Made by a program: the position numbers and the translations under genes
In this document: in pieces, positions 1 through 9,200 of the stretch
Position numbering within the stretch: position 1 is the stretch's first letter
How the letters are laid out: each line of letters opens with the position of its first letter
The notes under the pieces: generated by a model
What the model saw: the letters and a program-made list of their open reading frames with translations, nothing else
Database searches by the model: none
Told to the model about the DNA's origin: nothing
Origin: Pandoraea oxalativorans
GTDB taxonomy: Bacteria > Pseudomonadota > Gammaproteobacteria > Burkholderiales > Burkholderiaceae
Length of the DNA stretch: 64,000 nt
Direction of reading: 5' to 3'
Assembly: GCF_000972785.3 (NCBI RefSeq)
Contig: NZ_CP011253.3
Span: 4,464,001 to 4,528,000 of the forward strand

Positions 1-199
1 CGAGCCAGCCCTTGAGTGCGTCGCCTATCAACGTCAGGATGGCGGCCTTCTTGTTGCCCGAACGCAGTACGTTCGTGGCGCCCGGGTTGCCCGAGCCGTA
101 ACTGCGCGGGTCCGCGAGGCCCATCGTGCGGCTGACGATCACCGCAAACGGCACCGAGCCGATCAGATACGCGAGAACGATAAAAACCAGTGTGGCCAT
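1..199 (-). CDS. plsY: Glycerol-3-phosphate acyltransferase PlsY (5' part only)
   Basis: Only the first 66 residues are present; the gene starts with ATG at 199 and runs left out of the window. PlsY is an inner-membrane enzyme that transfers an acyl group from acyl-phosphate to glycerol-3-phosphate, the first acylation of phospholipid synthesis. The visible part begins with a hydrophobic segment (about residues 2-20) and then carries the family loop [14 protein letters not shown], which belongs to the conserved active-site region. The segment after it ([17 protein letters not shown]) also fits. It is divergent from the response regulator to its right, with about 220 bases between them in which no clear promoter stands out. 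Assignment is firm although partial. Confidence 0.92.
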   Translation of the reverse strand, partial: MATLVFIVLAYLIGSVPFAVIVSRTMGLADPRSYGSGNPGATNVLRSGNKKAAILTLIGDALKGWL

Positions 200-420
200 G
201 AACTTCGTGCGAGTGGAGGACTTGTAATGGCCGCCATTCTACTTGAGACGCCGAGTCGCCCCATTCTGGCAAACACGGGGTTGCGCGCCGGGCCTCGACC
301 TTTTTGGGAAATTACGCCAACTCGCCTCATGCACCGCAGATTGCGGAACTGACATTTACAGACGCCGGTCATTCTCGCATGCGGACTGTGCAGGCCCGCG
401 CTGGGGAGGCAGATAGAAAA

Positions 421-1089
421 GTGATTAAGATTCGCGTCGCAATCGCTGACCATCATCCGGTCGTCATTGCGGGACTGGCACATGCGTTCGGCAAATGGCC
501 CACGCTGGAAGTGCTTGGCGCCGCACACGACGGGGCGGGCGTCATCGAACTGTTGCGTCGGTCCCCGTGCGACGTTCTGGTGATCGATCCCACCATGCCC
601 CGCGGCAAATACGGCGACGGCCTGCCGCTGATCGCAACGTTGCGTCGCAAGTTTCCCTGCGTCCGAATTCTGGTGCTGACGGCGATGACAGACGCGCCGA
701 TGGCGCGCCAGATTACCGATCTCGGTGTCGCATCGACACTCTGCAAATCGCAAAGCATCGACGACGTTATTGCAGCCGTCCATGCGGTCCATGACGGATT
801 GCGCCAGGCGCGTCGTGCAACGCCCGCAGGCGCGGCGCCCGAGTCTCGTACGACATTGCTGAGTCAGCGCGAGGTGCAGGTGCTACGCATGTACGTTTCG
901 GGGATGTCGATCACCGCCATCGCCGCAAAGCTTTATCGAACCAAGCAGACGGTCAGCGCGCAGAAGCGCAGTGTCATGCGCAAACTCGGTGTCGAATGCG
1001 ATGCGCAGCTCTTTCGCTTCGCGCTACAGGCCGACCTGCAAGATGAAGCGCCGGTCATGCGCTCCATAAGCGACGTCGACGCGGCCTGA
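421..1089 (+). CDS. RcsB-like LuxR-family response regulator near fimbrial operon
   Basis: Predicted 222-residue DNA-binding response regulator: N-terminal receiver domain (about 1-120) and C-terminal LuxR/NarL helix-turn-helix (about 145-210, core LSQREVQVLRMYVSGMS). It resembles enterobacterial RcsB closely: phosphoacceptor Asp56 in VIDPTMP, followed by the RcsB-like GKYGDG, and Lys109 in the usual place. The second acidic residue of the receiver pocket (RcsB Asp11) is His here (ADHH), so metal binding or phosphorylation may differ. The GTG at 421 is chosen because the receiver begins there and GGGGAGG lies 11 bases upstream; an upstream TTG at 304 would add 39 residues with no family counterpart. 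No kinase is adjacent. It converges on the fimbrial operon, so control of that operon is a reasonable inference; cable pili of Burkholderia cenocepacia are known to be controlled by the CblSTR regulators. Confidence 0.85.
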   Translation: MIKIRVAIADHHPVVIAGLAHAFGKWPTLEVLGAAHDGAGVIELLRRSPCDVLVIDPTMPRGKYGDGLPLIATLRRKFPCVRILVLTAMTDAPMARQITDLGVASTLCKSQSIDDVIAAVHAVHDGLRQARRATPAGAAPESRTTLLSQREVQVLRMYVSGMSITAIAAKLYRTKQTVSAQKRSVMRKLGVECDAQLFRFALQADLQDEAPVMRSISDVDAA

Positions 1090-1110
1090 CCTGCTCTTCG
1101 ACGTCCTCGG

Positions 1111-2262
1111 TCACATTCGCGCAGCGTCGACGAACATCTCGATTCTGAGCGGCCCCTCGAAACTTCCTGCGTCTTTCTCTCTTTCGACGAACGGCACAAC
1201 CTCGAAGGCGAGCGTGCCCGGCGTACAGGCCACCGGCGCCGGAATCCCCGGCAACCGCACAATGCGAATCGGCGCCTGCGCCACCGAGGTGAAAGACGTG
1301 CCCACGGTGTCGCCGACATTCACCCACCGGTGCGCACCGGCATACGTCAGTCCGACCCGATATTCGATTCGTTGCCGAGGTTGCGAGCCGTCGGTCCCTC
1401 GTCTCACGAGCAATCCGTTTCCGGGAGGTCTCGCGGGGAAATTCGCACGTGCGTCACTGGCACGCACACGTAATGCGCCGGGGGAGTTCGAGCCGAACCC
1501 GTCGTAGAAGCACATGTCGACCGACCTCCCGCCATACACGATCGGCACGAAGTTGGGACCGGGGCGGCGTCTCAGATCCAGCGCAACACGAGGCGAAATG
1601 CTCGATAGCGTCGGAAAGTAAATTTGCGCGTTCTGGTTATCCGTCACCCGAAGCTCGATGTCATAGCTGTGGGTGGCGCTCGGTACCGGGTTTTCAAGTT
1701 CCCGGACATAGAACTCCAGGCGTGCACGCCAGAGACCGCCAACCGGAATTTTTTGCAATTCGGCGCGACTTATCGACAACGTATATCGCGACACATCGTA
1801 GGGACCTGCCTGACATCTGCCACGGTCGCGGTTACTGTGAAACGGTGTATTGACGTGGGTACAGGTACTGCCCGACACGGTAATGACCTTGATCGCACCC
1901 ACAACCAGATCTACCTGAAGCTTGGAACGCTCTTCCATGAATCGCAGCGTGATTGATGTAGGCGTCGGCGCGAACACGTTGGCTGGCCTAACGGGACAAG
2001 CCCCCAGGGTCGTATCGACGTTCGAGCGGCAAACATGTGCCGTGCGCGAGCCAATGCCGTTGCCCGGTGTGTAATGCGTGTTGTGCTGCCGACGAAAGAT
2101 CCAACTGTCGGGAACCGAAGATCGATCGAACGTCAACGAAACGCTCTGATGGTGATCCGACGGCAATATCTGTGCGAAAGCCGGACACACCATCCCCATC
2201 GCCCCCACCAAAGCGGCGAGGCACGTCACCCGTCGGATCACGCGCGCAAACTCATGCTTCAT
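1111..2262 (-). CDS. CfaE/CblD-type fimbrial tip adhesin/initiator
   Basis: Predicted 383-residue exported protein, last gene of the fimbrial operon. It has a signal peptide (about residues 1-31, MKHEFARVIRRV then a hydrophobic stretch ending AFA) followed by a beta-rich secreted domain with several Cys residues. This matches the CfaE/CblD family, minor subunits that sit at the tip of CS1/cable-type pili, start assembly and often bind the receptor. The ATG at 2262 is chosen because it begins a signal peptide and has GGAG 8 bases upstream; the frame stays open 30 codons further but that part is hydrophilic. Its position after the usher is that of cfaE and cblD in known operons. Receptor specificity cannot be read from the sequence. 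Confidence 0.8.
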   Translation of the reverse strand: MKHEFARVIRRVTCLAALVGAMGMVCPAFAQILPSDHHQSVSLTFDRSSVPDSWIFRRQHNTHYTPGNGIGSRTAHVCRSNVDTTLGACPVRPANVFAPTPTSITLRFMEERSKLQVDLVVGAIKVITVSGSTCTHVNTPFHSNRDRGRCQAGPYDVSRYTLSISRAELQKIPVGGLWRARLEFYVRELENPVPSATHSYDIELRVTDNQNAQIYFPTLSSISPRVALDLRRRPGPNFVPIVYGGRSVDMCFYDGFGSNSPGALRVRASDARANFPARPPGNGLLVRRGTDGSQPRQRIEYRVGLTYAGAHRWVNVGDTVGTSFTSVAQAPIRIVRLPGIPAPVACTPGTLAFEVVPFVEREKDAGSFEGPLRIEMFVDAARM

Positions 2263-2367
2263 CTCGTTGACTCCGTTCTGAGTGCCCCAACCATCCGCAC
2301 GGCTTTCCTCTTTAGCTGTGTTTTCCGTCATGCTTTGCGTCGTTTCGCACATCGCACTCGTCCCAAC

Positions 2368-5196
2368 TCAATGCTCGTCGATCCCGATGCCTCGCACAGC
2401 CGCCTGTTGACGCGGACGCGACGGCGCTTCGCCGAGCAGACGCCGAACGCGCAACTGCGCTCGCAGCGATTCCGGCAGTGCCTGTTGAGCGACGTGGTCG
2501 CACTGCGTGACGCCCGTCAGGTGAATCACGTCCTGCCGTTCGGTCACTGTGAGTTCGCAGCGCATCGGCTGAGCGCCATCCAGCAAATAGAGATGTGTGA
2601 GACGTTGCTGCGACTCGACCAGGAACGTGCCTTGCGCATCGAGCGGCGGCGCAACCACGCTCAGGACACGCGCGTTTTCCATCGAGAGGCCATCCGGCCC
2701 CACGGCGCGTCCGACGTACGTATAGACCCGTCCTGCTGCGACACGGTGCACTTTCAACCGCCCCGGTGTCAGGAAGTAGTCGTACTGCCCCGCACCGCGC
2801 ACGAGCCCCACGGAATGGTCGGTCTCACCCTCATGCGCCTCGGAGACTTCGCCCTTGTGCGCGCGGTATCCACTGACGGGACTCAGTGCCGATGCCCCGA
2901 AATCGACCGGCAGCGAACGTCCTCCGACCTGCAACATCGCAGCTGCGCCGCCAGTGGAGTCGTCCTCGTCGAGACCGTCGACCACCAGCGCGACTGCAGC
3001 AGGCGGCTCGCCCGAGAGCATGGCCGGGCCCACCCGTAAGCCCGCCCGCGACACCGCAAAACTCGACGCATACCCACCGACGAACGAACTCTGCCCGTCG
3101 CCACCCACGCCGTTGGAACGCAGCAAACTACGCGAGACGGCCGCGTGCGCGTCACCGTATCGACCGTCGATCGCTCCCCGCAAGGTCGCATTACCAGCCC
3201 CCCGCTCGTTGGCGTTCAGGCTCAGCATCAGTTCCCGACGCGACGCGTCGTCCCAGACCATCGAGTACGTCCCGTGATAATCGGTCGTTGCACTGCGGTT
3301 GCCCTCCCCGCCGGTGCGCACATCGGCCCCTGCGCTCGCATAGGTCGACCGACGCTCACCGGCTGCGGCCGGGCGATGCACACTTAAGGACACGCTCGCG
3401 AAGCCCCCGGTTTCCCGTCGCGCCATCCCGTCCTGCCGTCGGTGATAGCCACCCACACGCGTGTTGATCACGAGCTTGTCCCAACGGAACGAACGACTGA
3501 GTGCGGTTTGCAGGGTCCGCGACACGCCGCCACCGCGATCTGCACCGGGCCATGGGTCCTCCGGTCCATCTGCGACCCACGGGCGACGTTGTCCGAAAGA
3601 CTGGCTCTCGCTGTATCCGGCGACTGCCTGCCACTTCCCCAGCGGCGTGGAGGCACTCGCATTGAGCACGTCGTAGCAGCCGAAATGAGTTCCGGCGGCA
3701 GCGGCCGCCGTGGCACTGCCACGACACGCCGCGTCGCGCATCTGATAGCGATACAGGCTGACCCCGACGCCATTGGAAAACGAGACGGATTGCATGTTGC
3801 CGCGCGCGCCGTCCGTGCCGCTCAGCAATGCCGCCGTTGTCGTCAGACGCCCTAACGCGAACTCGCGTTGCCACCCGATCTGGGTCTCGTTGTAGGCACT
3901 CGACTGCAACCACACGAGACCGCTCGTGACGGTAAAGCCCGGGCCGAAGCCGGTTCGAAGGCCGGTTTGAAACGTGAATCGCTGTCCGTGCCGTTGTTGT
4001 TCCGAATGACGCGTATGGCCCTGCCGATCGACGACTCGCCCCGCCTGCACAAACCATTGGGTACCCTTCGCCGACGCACCACCGCCCACCTTCGTGTAGG
4101 GCGCCGTTTCGGTACGAACCAGCGTATCGCCCTCAAAGATGCGCAGGGTGATCAGATAACTGCCCTGCGGGAAGTAGCGGGTATCGAACTGCTGCACGCC
4201 CGCCGGGAAATAGGCGCTGCCCAGCAACTCGTGACCGCGATAGGCGTCGACGCGCGCCTCGCGCGTCAGCAACACCGTCAGCGACGATCCCAGCGATTCG
4301 GCCGCCTCGTTCACGTAAGCCTGAGAGGTACCGATCCGTGCGCCATCGAAACGGCTCACAGGCAGTAGGGTGAAGCCGAAACTACCGCCTTGCGTGCTGG
4401 ACAGATTGCGCTGATCCATACGCCCCGACTGCACGTAATGCCGGGGGCCGAGATCGTAGCGGTAATAGAGGCTGTCGAGCGTCGCTTGCGTGCCGCCCAA
4501 CGACGATGCGCTCGTGGCAGGGACGGCGTTCGCATCGCCGTGACGCCGGACGTAGCTCGAATGCACGAGCGACCAGGAAAAACCGGCATAACTGGCGGGT
4601 GAGATGCCCAGCGCGCCATTGCCCATGACGGTGAGGTTGCGGTAACGATCGGTCGTCGCCGCGTTCACGATCTGGGCGTGAATCAGCGCGTTCTCGCTGC
4701 CGGGCGAATTGACGTGGAATTCGGGGCCGTAGGCGCGCTTCGCCGGAAGCCATGCCCTGGAGAGAAAGAGTTCCAGCGTTCCCTGACTTTCGTCGAGGAT
4801 GACACCCGCCGAGTCGGTTTCCAGATAGCGGCATTCTGTGCCCGTACCCACGTCATCGCAGGCGAGATGACCATTTCGGGACATCGGTCGGGCAAGGGCT
4901 TCGATCAACGACGCTAACGACACCACCGCCGGGTCGCCACGCGTGATCTCCATTCGCTCGTCGATCGCCTGCGCGAGCGCTTCGGGTGTTTCAAGACGCA
5001 CGTCGTCGGGACGAACGAAGACCGGGAACAGCCCGAGCGACTGCCCGAGCAGGCGGACTTCCAGATGCTCGACCTGACCAAGCGCAATGTCCTCGAACCC
5101 GGCAGGCACCGGCTGGCGAGGATTGGCATGGGCCGGATCGTGGGACACGGCGAACCACGACAAACAGGCGAGACAGGCACGACGAAGCGTTTGCAT
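2368..5196 (-). CDS. Outer membrane fimbrial usher (CfaC/CblC/TcfC type)
   Basis: Predicted 942-residue outer-membrane usher that would receive chaperone-subunit complexes and thread the growing pilus through its beta-barrel. The N-terminus is a signal peptide (MQTLRRACLACLSWFAVSHD to about residue 25). A central E-set-like region (around ARVDAYRGHELLGSAYFPAG) precedes a long barrel-type stretch rich in alternating Ser/Gly/aromatic residues. Length and features fit the TcfC-like ushers of the alpha class rather than FimD. The start is uncertain: ATG 5196 gives the best signal peptide but no clear ribosome site; an in-frame GTG at 5223 would add 9 residues. It lies between pilin and tip gene, 105 bases before the latter. 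Confidence 0.85.
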   Translation of the reverse strand: MQTLRRACLACLSWFAVSHDPAHANPRQPVPAGFEDIALGQVEHLEVRLLGQSLGLFPVFVRPDDVRLETPEALAQAIDERMEITRGDPAVVSLASLIEALARPMSRNGHLACDDVGTGTECRYLETDSAGVILDESQGTLELFLSRAWLPAKRAYGPEFHVNSPGSENALIHAQIVNAATTDRYRNLTVMGNGALGISPASYAGFSWSLVHSSYVRRHGDANAVPATSASSLGGTQATLDSLYYRYDLGPRHYVQSGRMDQRNLSSTQGGSFGFTLLPVSRFDGARIGTSQAYVNEAAESLGSSLTVLLTREARVDAYRGHELLGSAYFPAGVQQFDTRYFPQGSYLITLRIFEGDTLVRTETAPYTKVGGGASAKGTQWFVQAGRVVDRQGHTRHSEQQRHGQRFTFQTGLRTGFGPGFTVTSGLVWLQSSAYNETQIGWQREFALGRLTTTAALLSGTDGARGNMQSVSFSNGVGVSLYRYQMRDAACRGSATAAAAAGTHFGCYDVLNASASTPLGKWQAVAGYSESQSFGQRRPWVADGPEDPWPGADRGGGVSRTLQTALSRSFRWDKLVINTRVGGYHRRQDGMARRETGGFASVSLSVHRPAAAGERRSTYASAGADVRTGGEGNRSATTDYHGTYSMVWDDASRRELMLSLNANERGAGNATLRGAIDGRYGDAHAAVSRSLLRSNGVGGDGQSSFVGGYASSFAVSRAGLRVGPAMLSGEPPAAVALVVDGLDEDDSTGGAAAMLQVGGRSLPVDFGASALSPVSGYRAHKGEVSEAHEGETDHSVGLVRGAGQYDYFLTPGRLKVHRVAAGRVYTYVGRAVGPDGLSMENARVLSVVAPPLDAQGTFLVESQQRLTHLYLLDGAQPMRCELTVTERQDVIHLTGVTQCDHVAQQALPESLRAQLRVRRLLGEAPSRPRQQAAVRGIGIDEH

Positions 5197-5262
5197 GATC
5201 GATGAGAGGGAACAGACACGCACGTCGGCGTGTCTGCGTCCGTCTACTTATCGGCCGTTGTC

Positions 5263-5778
5263 TTAGGTACCGGCGGCAGCCGACGCCAGGATCACCATAT
5301 CAAGACGGCCGACGTACCGACCGGCGACGGGCGCATCCGTCCCCGGCGCGCGCCCCGCGACCGTCAGCGCCAGCGTGCGCGACTCGCCCCCCCCACTCCC
5401 CGACCAGACATCGCTGGCGTTGAACGTGGTCGCAGCGGTCGTGATCGTCCGACCATCCAGTTGCACCGTCAGCGGAATGGCTGCGACAGTGCTATTGGTC
5501 GCATGAACGAGCGACGAGGCGGTACCGAGTCGCACCTGGATATTCTGGGTCGCATCGTTGGTAAAGAGACGCGTCTGGATCGTCGGCGCCGCTATGTCAC
5601 GCGTCGCCGCGTTGTAGCTGAGGTCGAGATTCTGCGGCATGGGGCTGCCATTCGCCTGAAGCACCGACAGCGTCGGATCGATGTTTGCGCTCAGGTCGAT
5701 GACGACTTCCGCCGCGTGAGCGGCGGCCATCGGAACGACCAGCGTCATCACGGCAGCGAATTGCTTGAACGTCTTCAT
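5263..5778 (-). CDS. CS1/CblA-type major fimbrial subunit (pilin)
   Basis: Predicted 171-residue structural pilin. The signal peptide MKTFKQFAAVMTLVVPMAAAHA is followed directly by the mature start AEVVIDLSANIDPTLSVLQ, typical of the CS1 family (CfaB, CblA), where an N-terminal strand inserts into the neighbouring subunit. The mature part is small, rich in Thr/Ala/Ser and lacks Cys, as expected for this class. ATG 5778 has AAGGAA 9 bases upstream. It is the second gene of the operon after the chaperone, the place of cfaB/cblA. The 66-base gap to the usher shows no obvious terminator. Confidence 0.85.
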   Translation of the reverse strand: MKTFKQFAAVMTLVVPMAAAHAAEVVIDLSANIDPTLSVLQANGSPMPQNLDLSYNAATRDIAAPTIQTRLFTNDATQNIQVRLGTASSLVHATNSTVAAIPLTVQLDGRTITTAATTFNASDVWSGSGGGESRTLALTVAGRAPGTDAPVAGRYVGRLDMVILASAAAGT

Positions 5779-5880
5779 ATTTGAAATTCCTTGATCTGCT
5801 TGATGCGGGGTGGATGTCCCCGGTTCGGCCCGATAGGCCGACCGGATGAAAATGAGGCTCTGCGGCCTCATCGAATCGGG

Positions 5881-6735
5881 CTACGGCGCTCGGGGCAAAT
5901 CCATGACCTGTTCGCTCGTCACGCCATCGACGCGATATCGGATACGCACCTGCGCGTCGCGCAGTGCGTCGGGAATCGGGTGGGTCATGCCGGGATAGAC
6001 ACTGCGGCCGACGTCATGCCACTGACAGGTGTTCTCGGCCGCGCCAGTGCATCGGCCCATCGCCAGCACATGGGCGCGGACATTGCCGGTGTTCCTGAGG
6101 CCGGTGTTGTCTTCAGTCGCGGCAAGGCCGGGAACGCGTTTCGCCGGTTCGACGCGGACCAGCGCGCCCCACACGAAATTCACGTTCACGTCGTGCTCGA
6201 ACTCGCCCGGCGCGGGTGTCGCCGGGGCGTCGTCCGGTGCTGTCGCGGGGCGGAAATAGACGCGGTAGGCAGCTTCCACCGAAGGTCGCCCCAGCGCAAC
6301 CACACGCACCAGCCGGGTCGCGCCTGCGGCAAGGACAAATTTCGCCGGGGAAGCGACCAGCCCGTCGCCCTGCTCGATATTCACGGCGACTTCATGCTCG
6401 GTCAGTGTCGCGGGCTCGACAATGCGCCTGACCGACACATCGACGTATTGCGCTTGCGTCGATTGCGACGTAATCCGGATAACGCCGACCTGCTGCTGAC
6501 CGCTGGCAATCACGCTCGCAATGGGCGAGACGGTGACGTTGGCGATCGCCGTCGTCGGCATCGTCGTCAGCATGGTGACGGCCGCTATTGCCGATAGCGC
6601 CGATAGCGGCGACACCAGCGCCGTGCCCGCTATTGTTCCTGTCGTTCGCCCGACTCGTCGAGTTCCCGCCATCCGGACCCGCTTCACGAAATCCGTCGCG
6701 CGGCGAATCGCGTCATCTATTTCCATTCCCTGCAC
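5881..6735 (-). CDS. Periplasmic fimbrial chaperone (CfaA/CblB type)
   Basis: First gene of the fimbrial operon, predicted 284 residues. Family members bind pilus subunits in the periplasm, donate a beta strand and deliver them to the usher. After a long N-terminal leader the mature part begins near residue 65 (NVTVSPIASVIASGQQQVGV) and contains the immunoglobulin-like strands, with EAAYRVYFRPA resembling the conserved chaperone core. The start is unclear: GTG 6735 and ATG 6726 both give an unusually long leader, while the ATG at residue 22 (about 6672) would give a more ordinary signal peptide, but none has a strong ribosome site. Chaperone, pilin, usher, tip is the order of cfaABCE and cblBACD. 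Confidence 0.75.
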   Translation of the reverse strand: MQGMEIDDAIRRATDFVKRVRMAGTRRVGRTTGTIAGTALVSPLSALSAIAAVTMLTTMPTTAIANVTVSPIASVIASGQQQVGVIRITSQSTQAQYVDVSVRRIVEPATLTEHEVAVNIEQGDGLVASPAKFVLAAGATRLVRVVALGRPSVEAAYRVYFRPATAPDDAPATPAPGEFEHDVNVNFVWGALVRVEPAKRVPGLAATEDNTGLRNTGNVRAHVLAMGRCTGAAENTCQWHDVGRSVYPGMTHPIPDALRDAQVRIRYRVDGVTSEQVMDLPRAP

Positions 6736-6793
6736 TCGTGGTCATGTTGACGGCAACGCTACGCTGACTCACGTAGCCGCTCTTGCCGAACCG

Positions 6794-6807
6794 AAGACCC
6801 CATCTTA
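6794..6807. promoter_or_regulatory. Possible RcsB-type box upstream of fimbrial operon
   Basis: Read on the minus strand this is TAAGATGGGGTCTT, a short dyad with AAGA/TCTT arms resembling the TAAGA half of enterobacterial RcsAB boxes. It lies about 60 bases before the first fimbrial gene and the neighbouring regulator is RcsB-like. The match is partial and could be chance. Confidence 0.2.
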
Positions 6808-6822
6808 GAAACGAGCGCAGGC

Positions 6823-6852
6823 GAGCGAAATCTGACAAGTCAGATTTCGCTC
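6823..6852. repeat. Perfect 30-bp palindrome upstream of fimbrial operon
   Basis: Two exact 14-base arms (left arm GAGCGAAATCTGAC) flank a 2-base centre. It lies between the end of ybaK and the first fimbrial gene, both on the minus strand, about 88 bases before the chaperone start. No T-run follows on either strand, which argues against a simple terminator. An operator or a fimbrial control site is possible. Confidence 0.6.
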
Positions 6853-6947
6853 AGTGGCGTTGAAATGGCTGAATCCGTAAAGACGTTCCAGGCACATCGA
6901 GGTATGCGCAATGACTGCCGATGGCAGTCACACGATCAGGCGGGCAT

Positions 6948-7436
6948 TCAGTCGGCGAGCGCGACGTTGACGAGCGTGGGGGCAAGCACCCGCACGATCT
7001 CCGACGGGGACATCGAGACCAGGTAGCCGCGACGTCCACCGTTGATGTATATCTCGGGCAGTTCGAGAATCGACGCCTCCATGTAGATCGGCATGCGCTT
7101 GCGTGTGCCGAACGGGCTCGTCCCCCCGACCAGAAAGCCCGAATGACGGTTAGCGACTTCCGGTTTGCATGTCTCGATTCGCTTGCGTCCCGCCTGACGC
7201 GCCAGCGACTTGGTCGACACCTGACGGTCGCCATGCATCAGCACGATAAGCGGATTGGCGTCCTCGTCCTCCATCACCAACGTCTTGATCACGACATGCT
7301 CCGGCACTTGCAACGCCTGCGACGAGACACGCGTGCCGCCATGCGCTTCATAGTCGTAGAAGTGACTTTGGAACGCGACCTTGGCTTCGCGCAGCTGTTT
7401 GGTCGCCGGGGTCTCGGCGGTTGCCCTGGATTTCAT
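6948..7436 (-). CDS. ybaK: Cys-tRNA(Pro)/Cys-tRNA(Cys) deacylase YbaK/EbsC
   Basis: Predicted 162-residue YbaK-family trans-editing enzyme, which hydrolyses misacylated Cys-tRNA(Pro) in the cytoplasm. Family features are visible: VVIKTLVMED, the motif GDRQVSTKSLAR containing the conserved Lys region, and GGTSPFGTRKRMPIY with the substrate-binding Gly-Gly-Thr-Ser-Pro loop. ATG 7436 gives the usual length; the frame is open upstream for 33 more codons without family similarity. It stands alone, with the palindrome and fimbrial operon downstream on the same strand and an acyl-CoA ligase gene divergent upstream. Confidence 0.9.
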   Translation of the reverse strand: MKSRATAETPATKQLREAKVAFQSHFYDYEAHGGTRVSSQALQVPEHVVIKTLVMEDEDANPLIVLMHGDRQVSTKSLARQAGRKRIETCKPEVANRHSGFLVGGTSPFGTRKRMPIYMEASILELPEIYINGGRRGYLVSMSPSEIVRVLAPTLVNVALAD

Positions 7437-7535
7437 ATCTTGAGAATGCAGTCGGAAACGGTGGCCCTTCGAGGCCGTGCAGGGTGAATTTGGGTTCGCA
7501 ATATACGGATTGTAAGCAATCGCTTCATCGGGCAT

Positions 7536-7541
7536 TACAAT
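7536..7541 (+). promoter_or_regulatory. -10 hexamer 6 nt before ligase start
   Basis: TACAAT ends 6 bases before the ATG at 7548, so transcription would start at or beside the start codon (leaderless mRNA). No good -35 at 16-18 bases was found. Confidence 0.35.
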
Positions 7542-7547
7542 GCCGCC

Positions 7548-9176
7548 ATGCCTGCCTCACATTTATCGCCCCAGCTTCCGTTGCCGACCGACGCCGGCGC
7601 GGCGTCCCCGGCAGCGTCATTGAGCGCGTTCCTCGCCGACTTGCCCGCCCGCATCGATAGCCTGCCAGCGCGCATCGCCACGCAAACGCCGTCGCGCATC
7701 GCACTGATCGACGACTTCGGCCGAATGACGTACGGTGAACTGACGCATGCCGTGAGCATGTGTGCAACGCGCTTGCGCGAGCATGGCGTCAGAGGGGGCG
7801 ACCGCGTGATGCTCGTCGGCGAGAACGGCATCGCGTATGTGGTGCTGCTGCTCGCCGTAGCGTCGCTCGACGCATGGCCGCTGCTCTGCAACGCCCGCCT
7901 CTCTGCCGCCGAGTTACGGGTAATTCGCGAGCACGCGCAACCACGCTGTGCCGTCTACGCCATAGACGCCTCTCCGGACGCTGCCGCACACGCGCGCACC
8001 GATGCCGCCAAGGTCGCCTGGACCGAACTGGCGCTGGGCGCGCTGGCGGTGTCCGACGTCGATCCCGCGAGCGTGGCCGAGCCGGTGCAAAGCGACCCGT
8101 CCGAACAGTGCGCGGCGCTGATTTACACGACGGGCACGACCGGCGCGCCCAAGGGCGTGCGGCTGTCGCATCGCAATCTGATGTTCATTGCGGCCGTGTC
8201 GAGCACGTTGCGACGGGTCGGTGCGGACGACATCGCCTATGGCGTGCTGCCGATCTCGCACGTCTACGGATTGACATCCGTGTGTCTCGGGACGTTGTAC
8301 GCGGGCGGCACGTTGCGCCTCGCCGCGCGCTTCACCCCCGAGGCGGCGCTGGACTCACTCGCGCACGACGGACTGACGATTCTGCAAGGCGTGCCCGCCA
8401 TGCATGCGCGCCTGATGGCGTATGTGACGTCGCAGGGCGCCCCGCCTGGTGCGACGCTCGTTGCCCCGCGTCTGCGCTTCGTCTACTCCGGCGGGTCACC
8501 GCTCGACGCTGCGCTCAAGGCGCGTGTCGAAGCGTTCTACGGCCTGCCCATCCACAACGGCTATGGACTGACCGAGAGCAGCCCGACCGTCTCCCAGACC
8601 TTGCTCGACGCACCCCGCGAAGACTGCTCCGTCGGCCACGTCATTCCGGGCGTCGCGGTGCGGATCGTGGGACTCGACGGCAAGGATGTGATCGAGGGCG
8701 AGGTCGGCGAATTGTGGGTGCGCGGACCGAACGTCATGCTCGGTTACTACCGCGCGCCGGAACTGACGGCCGCGACCGTCACCGAAGACGGCTGGCTGCG
8801 CACCGGCGATCTCGCCCGGCGTGCCGCGGACGGCGCATTGTTTCTCGCCGGACGCGCGAAGGAACTCATCATCCATTCGGGCTTTAACGTTTATCCGATC
8901 GAAGTCGAGCAAGCGCTGGCGAGTCATCCTGACGTGCTTCAGGTCGCGGTGCTCGGGCGACCCGCCGATGCACACGACGCGGACGAGGGTAACGAGCAGG
9001 TCGTGGCGTTCGTGGAGGCGCGTCCGGGCCATGAGATCGACGTCGAAACGTTGGCGCAATGGGCCGCACAGCGACTCGCGCCATACAAGCGTCCCGCGCA
9101 GATTCGGGTACTGGACGCCCTGCCCGCCGCATCGACCGGCAAGGTGCTCAAGCACAAGCTCAGGGCAATGCTCTGA
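7548..9176 (+). CDS. Class I adenylate-forming enzyme (acyl-CoA synthetase-like)
   Basis: Predicted 542-residue AMP-binding enzyme that would activate a carboxylic acid as acyl-AMP and transfer it to CoA. All family signatures are present: phosphate-binding loop YTTGTTGAPKG (about 190-200), GYGLTES near residue 340, the GELWVRGPNVMLGYY segment, the hinge region GWLRTGDLARR with its Asp, KELIIHSGFNVYPIEVEQ, and the catalytic C-terminal Lys in STGKVLK. The substrate cannot be deduced; long- or medium-chain fatty acids or aromatic acids are possible. It stands alone, convergent with xerD with only 24 bases between them. Its start has a -10 hexamer 6 bases upstream and no Shine-Dalgarno sequence. 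Confidence 0.88.
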   Translation: MPASHLSPQLPLPTDAGAASPAASLSAFLADLPARIDSLPARIATQTPSRIALIDDFGRMTYGELTHAVSMCATRLREHGVRGGDRVMLVGENGIAYVVLLLAVASLDAWPLLCNARLSAAELRVIREHAQPRCAVYAIDASPDAAAHARTDAAKVAWTELALGALAVSDVDPASVAEPVQSDPSEQCAALIYTTGTTGAPKGVRLSHRNLMFIAAVSSTLRRVGADDIAYGVLPISHVYGLTSVCLGTLYAGGTLRLAARFTPEAALDSLAHDGLTILQGVPAMHARLMAYVTSQGAPPGATLVAPRLRFVYSGGSPLDAALKARVEAFYGLPIHNGYGLTESSPTVSQTLLDAPREDCSVGHVIPGVAVRIVGLDGKDVIEGEVGELWVRGPNVMLGYYRAPELTAATVTEDGWLRTGDLARRAADGALFLAGRAKELIIHSGFNVYPIEVEQALASHPDVLQVAVLGRPADAHDADEGNEQVVAFVEARPGHEIDVETLAQWAAQRLAPYKRPAQIRVLDALPAASTGKVLKHKLRAML

Positions 9177-9200
9177 CCTTGCGCGACGCGCTCGCGGCCG

